Of a stretch of DNA of 64,000 bases, positions 63,083-64,000 are shown piece after piece. Position 1 is the stretch's first letter. The number at the start of each line of letters is the position of its first letter. Position numbers and translations under genes: made by a program. This stretch comes from Mallotus nudiflorus (lineage: Eukaryota > Streptophyta > Magnoliopsida > Malpighiales > Euphorbiaceae). The stretch covers positions 11,138,501 to 11,202,500 of the forward strand of contig CANTUR010000049.1 in the NCBI GenBank assembly GCA_947683625.1. Direction: 5' to 3'. Under the pieces are notes generated by a model. That model made no database searches. It had not been told where the DNA came from and saw only the letters and a list, made by a program, of their open reading frames with translations.

Positions 63083-64000
63083 ATTGAAAATAACAAAAAG
63101 GAGAGTGAAAACCCAAAGGGTAGTTTTTTGGCTAAGGAAAGTGAAGTTAGACATGCATTGCATTCAAGTCAGATGTTATTTGTTGTTACTTATAAATATG
63201 CATACTTGAACACTATTGAACTTGATCTTTCCTTATCAAGTGTGTTTGTTAATCTTTTGCAGGAGTTTGTTGATGTCTTTCCTAAGGAAATGCCAAGTGG
63301 ATTACCTCCTCAAAGAGGGATAGAACATCAAATAGATTTCATACCCGAAGCTGCCATACCAAATAGACCAACCTATAGAAGTAATCCTGAGGAGACAAAA
63401 GAGCTTCAAAGGCAAGTGGAAGAACTGATGTAAAAAGGGTATGTGCATAAGAGCTTAAGTCCTTGTGCAGTTCCAGTCTCCAAAGAAGGATGGCACATGG
63501 AGAATGTATGTGGACTACCATGTAATCAATAAAATAACGGTAAAGTATCATCATCCTATCCCTAGGTTAGATGATATGCTTGAAGAGTTGCATGGTGCAT
63601 GTTTGTTTACTAAGATTGATATGCGTTCTGGTTATTATCAAATTCGCATAAAAACTGGGGATGAATGGAAAATGACTTTTAAGACTAAGTATGGTTTTTA
63701 TAAGTGGTTAGTCATGACATTTGGGCTTACAAATGCACCTAGTACTTTTATAAGGTTGATGAACCATGTTTTACAAGAGTGTCTTGGTAAATTTGTGGTT
63801 GTGTATTTTAATGATATCTTAATTTATTCCAAGTCCATTGATGATCATGTCATGCATGTGTGAAGGGTTTTAGAAATTCTTAGGATAGAAAAATTGTATG
63901 CCAATTTGAAAAAGTGTAGTTTTTATATGGAAAGAGTTAATTTCCTTGGTTTTATTGTTAGTTCAAAGGGTCTAGAGGTTGATATGGAGAAGCTGAAAGC
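63083..64000 (+). pseudogene. CH reverse transcriptase (runs off the window)
   Basis: FVDVFPKEMPSGLPPQRGIEHQIDFIPEA (63263-63355), then a stop at 63431 and a 1-bp frameshift near 63475. 63484-63863 is open: DGTWRMYVDY (~63488), motif A FTKIDMRSGYYQIRI (~63606-63650), FGLTNAPSTFIRLMN (~63720-63765), motif C V-V-Y-F-N-D-I-L-I-Y-S-K at 63798-63833, where the family has YFDD: first Asp is Asn (63810-63812). CSFYMERVNFLGFIVSSKGLEVD follows to the end. Confidence 0.9.

Larger units (their letters stand above)
59291..64000 (+). mobile_element. CH: chromovirus-type Ty3/gypsy, 5' part, preceded by a pol tail of another copy
   Basis: Pol C-terminal tail (59291-59560), one LTR, PBS, leader, gag, protease and RT up to the window end. 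A pol tail upstream of a complete LTR-PBS-gag means two elements share this LTR. It is the least decayed element here. Confidence 0.8.

Overview
The window is a block of plant repeat DNA: AT-rich, with no host gene, tRNA, rRNA or CRISPR that I can support, and filled with nested, decayed LTR retrotransposons. Plant origin rests on the element families, which are all plant lineages: Ty3/gypsy elements carrying an antisense plant-mobile-domain (PMD) gene, Athila-type Ty3/gypsy, a Sirevirus-like Ty1/copia, a second copia with a 2.3 kb LTR, and a chromovirus-type Ty3/gypsy with a tRNA-Met primer site. The species cannot be named from this. Almost every reading frame is broken. Most stops look like CAG/CAA to TAG/TAA, TGG to TGA/TAG or CGA to TGA, as expected from cytosine deamination in silenced DNA. 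Element names used below: G1, G2 and G3p are the three PMD-gypsy copies; A1 is Athila on the minus strand; A2 is Athila on the plus strand; C1 and C2 are copia elements; CH is the chromovirus.

Layout. 1-10.9 kb: G1 (+), from the last ~110 bp of its 5' LTR and PBS through protease, RT, RNase H and integrase, then an intron-containing PMD gene on the opposite strand, a minisatellite, a PPT and a 3' LTR. 12.1-13.9 kb and 24.6-26.6 kb: A1 (-), split by C1, with its LTR fragment and integrase on the right and its ATHILA ORF on the left. 13.9-24.6 kb: C1 (+), both LTRs, gag-pol and an extra ORF with its own TATA box. 27.4-40.6 kb: A2 (+), interrupted in gag by C2 (29.7-35.8 kb, 5-bp target duplication) and in RT by a small MITE-like insert with an 8-bp duplication. 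40.6-49.9 kb: G3p (-), itself holding a solo copia LTR with a perfect 5-bp duplication. 49.9-59.3 kb: G2 (-) with a well-preserved PMD gene on the + strand. 59.3-64 kb: CH (+), the least decayed element, running off the window.

How the parts work together. The PMD-gypsy copies share one plan, read inward from the 3' LTR: LTR, PPT, tandem-repeat patch, antisense promoter, PMD gene, short hairpin/repeat zone, end of pol (G3p keeps only fragments of it). Three unrelated families (PMD-gypsy, Sirevirus, Athila) carry an extra ORF, and in each a cluster of short palindromes near that ORF shares exact 12-18 bp words with the cluster in the element's own LTR. The palindrome core differs between families, and clusters usually lie just upstream of a TATA box. 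I read these clusters as promoter modules that were copied from the LTR to the extra ORF. This is the most interesting signal in the window. A second signal is that the first Asp of the RT YxDD motif is Asn in five of seven RT copies, with the same change at several integrase and RNase H catalytic Asp positions.
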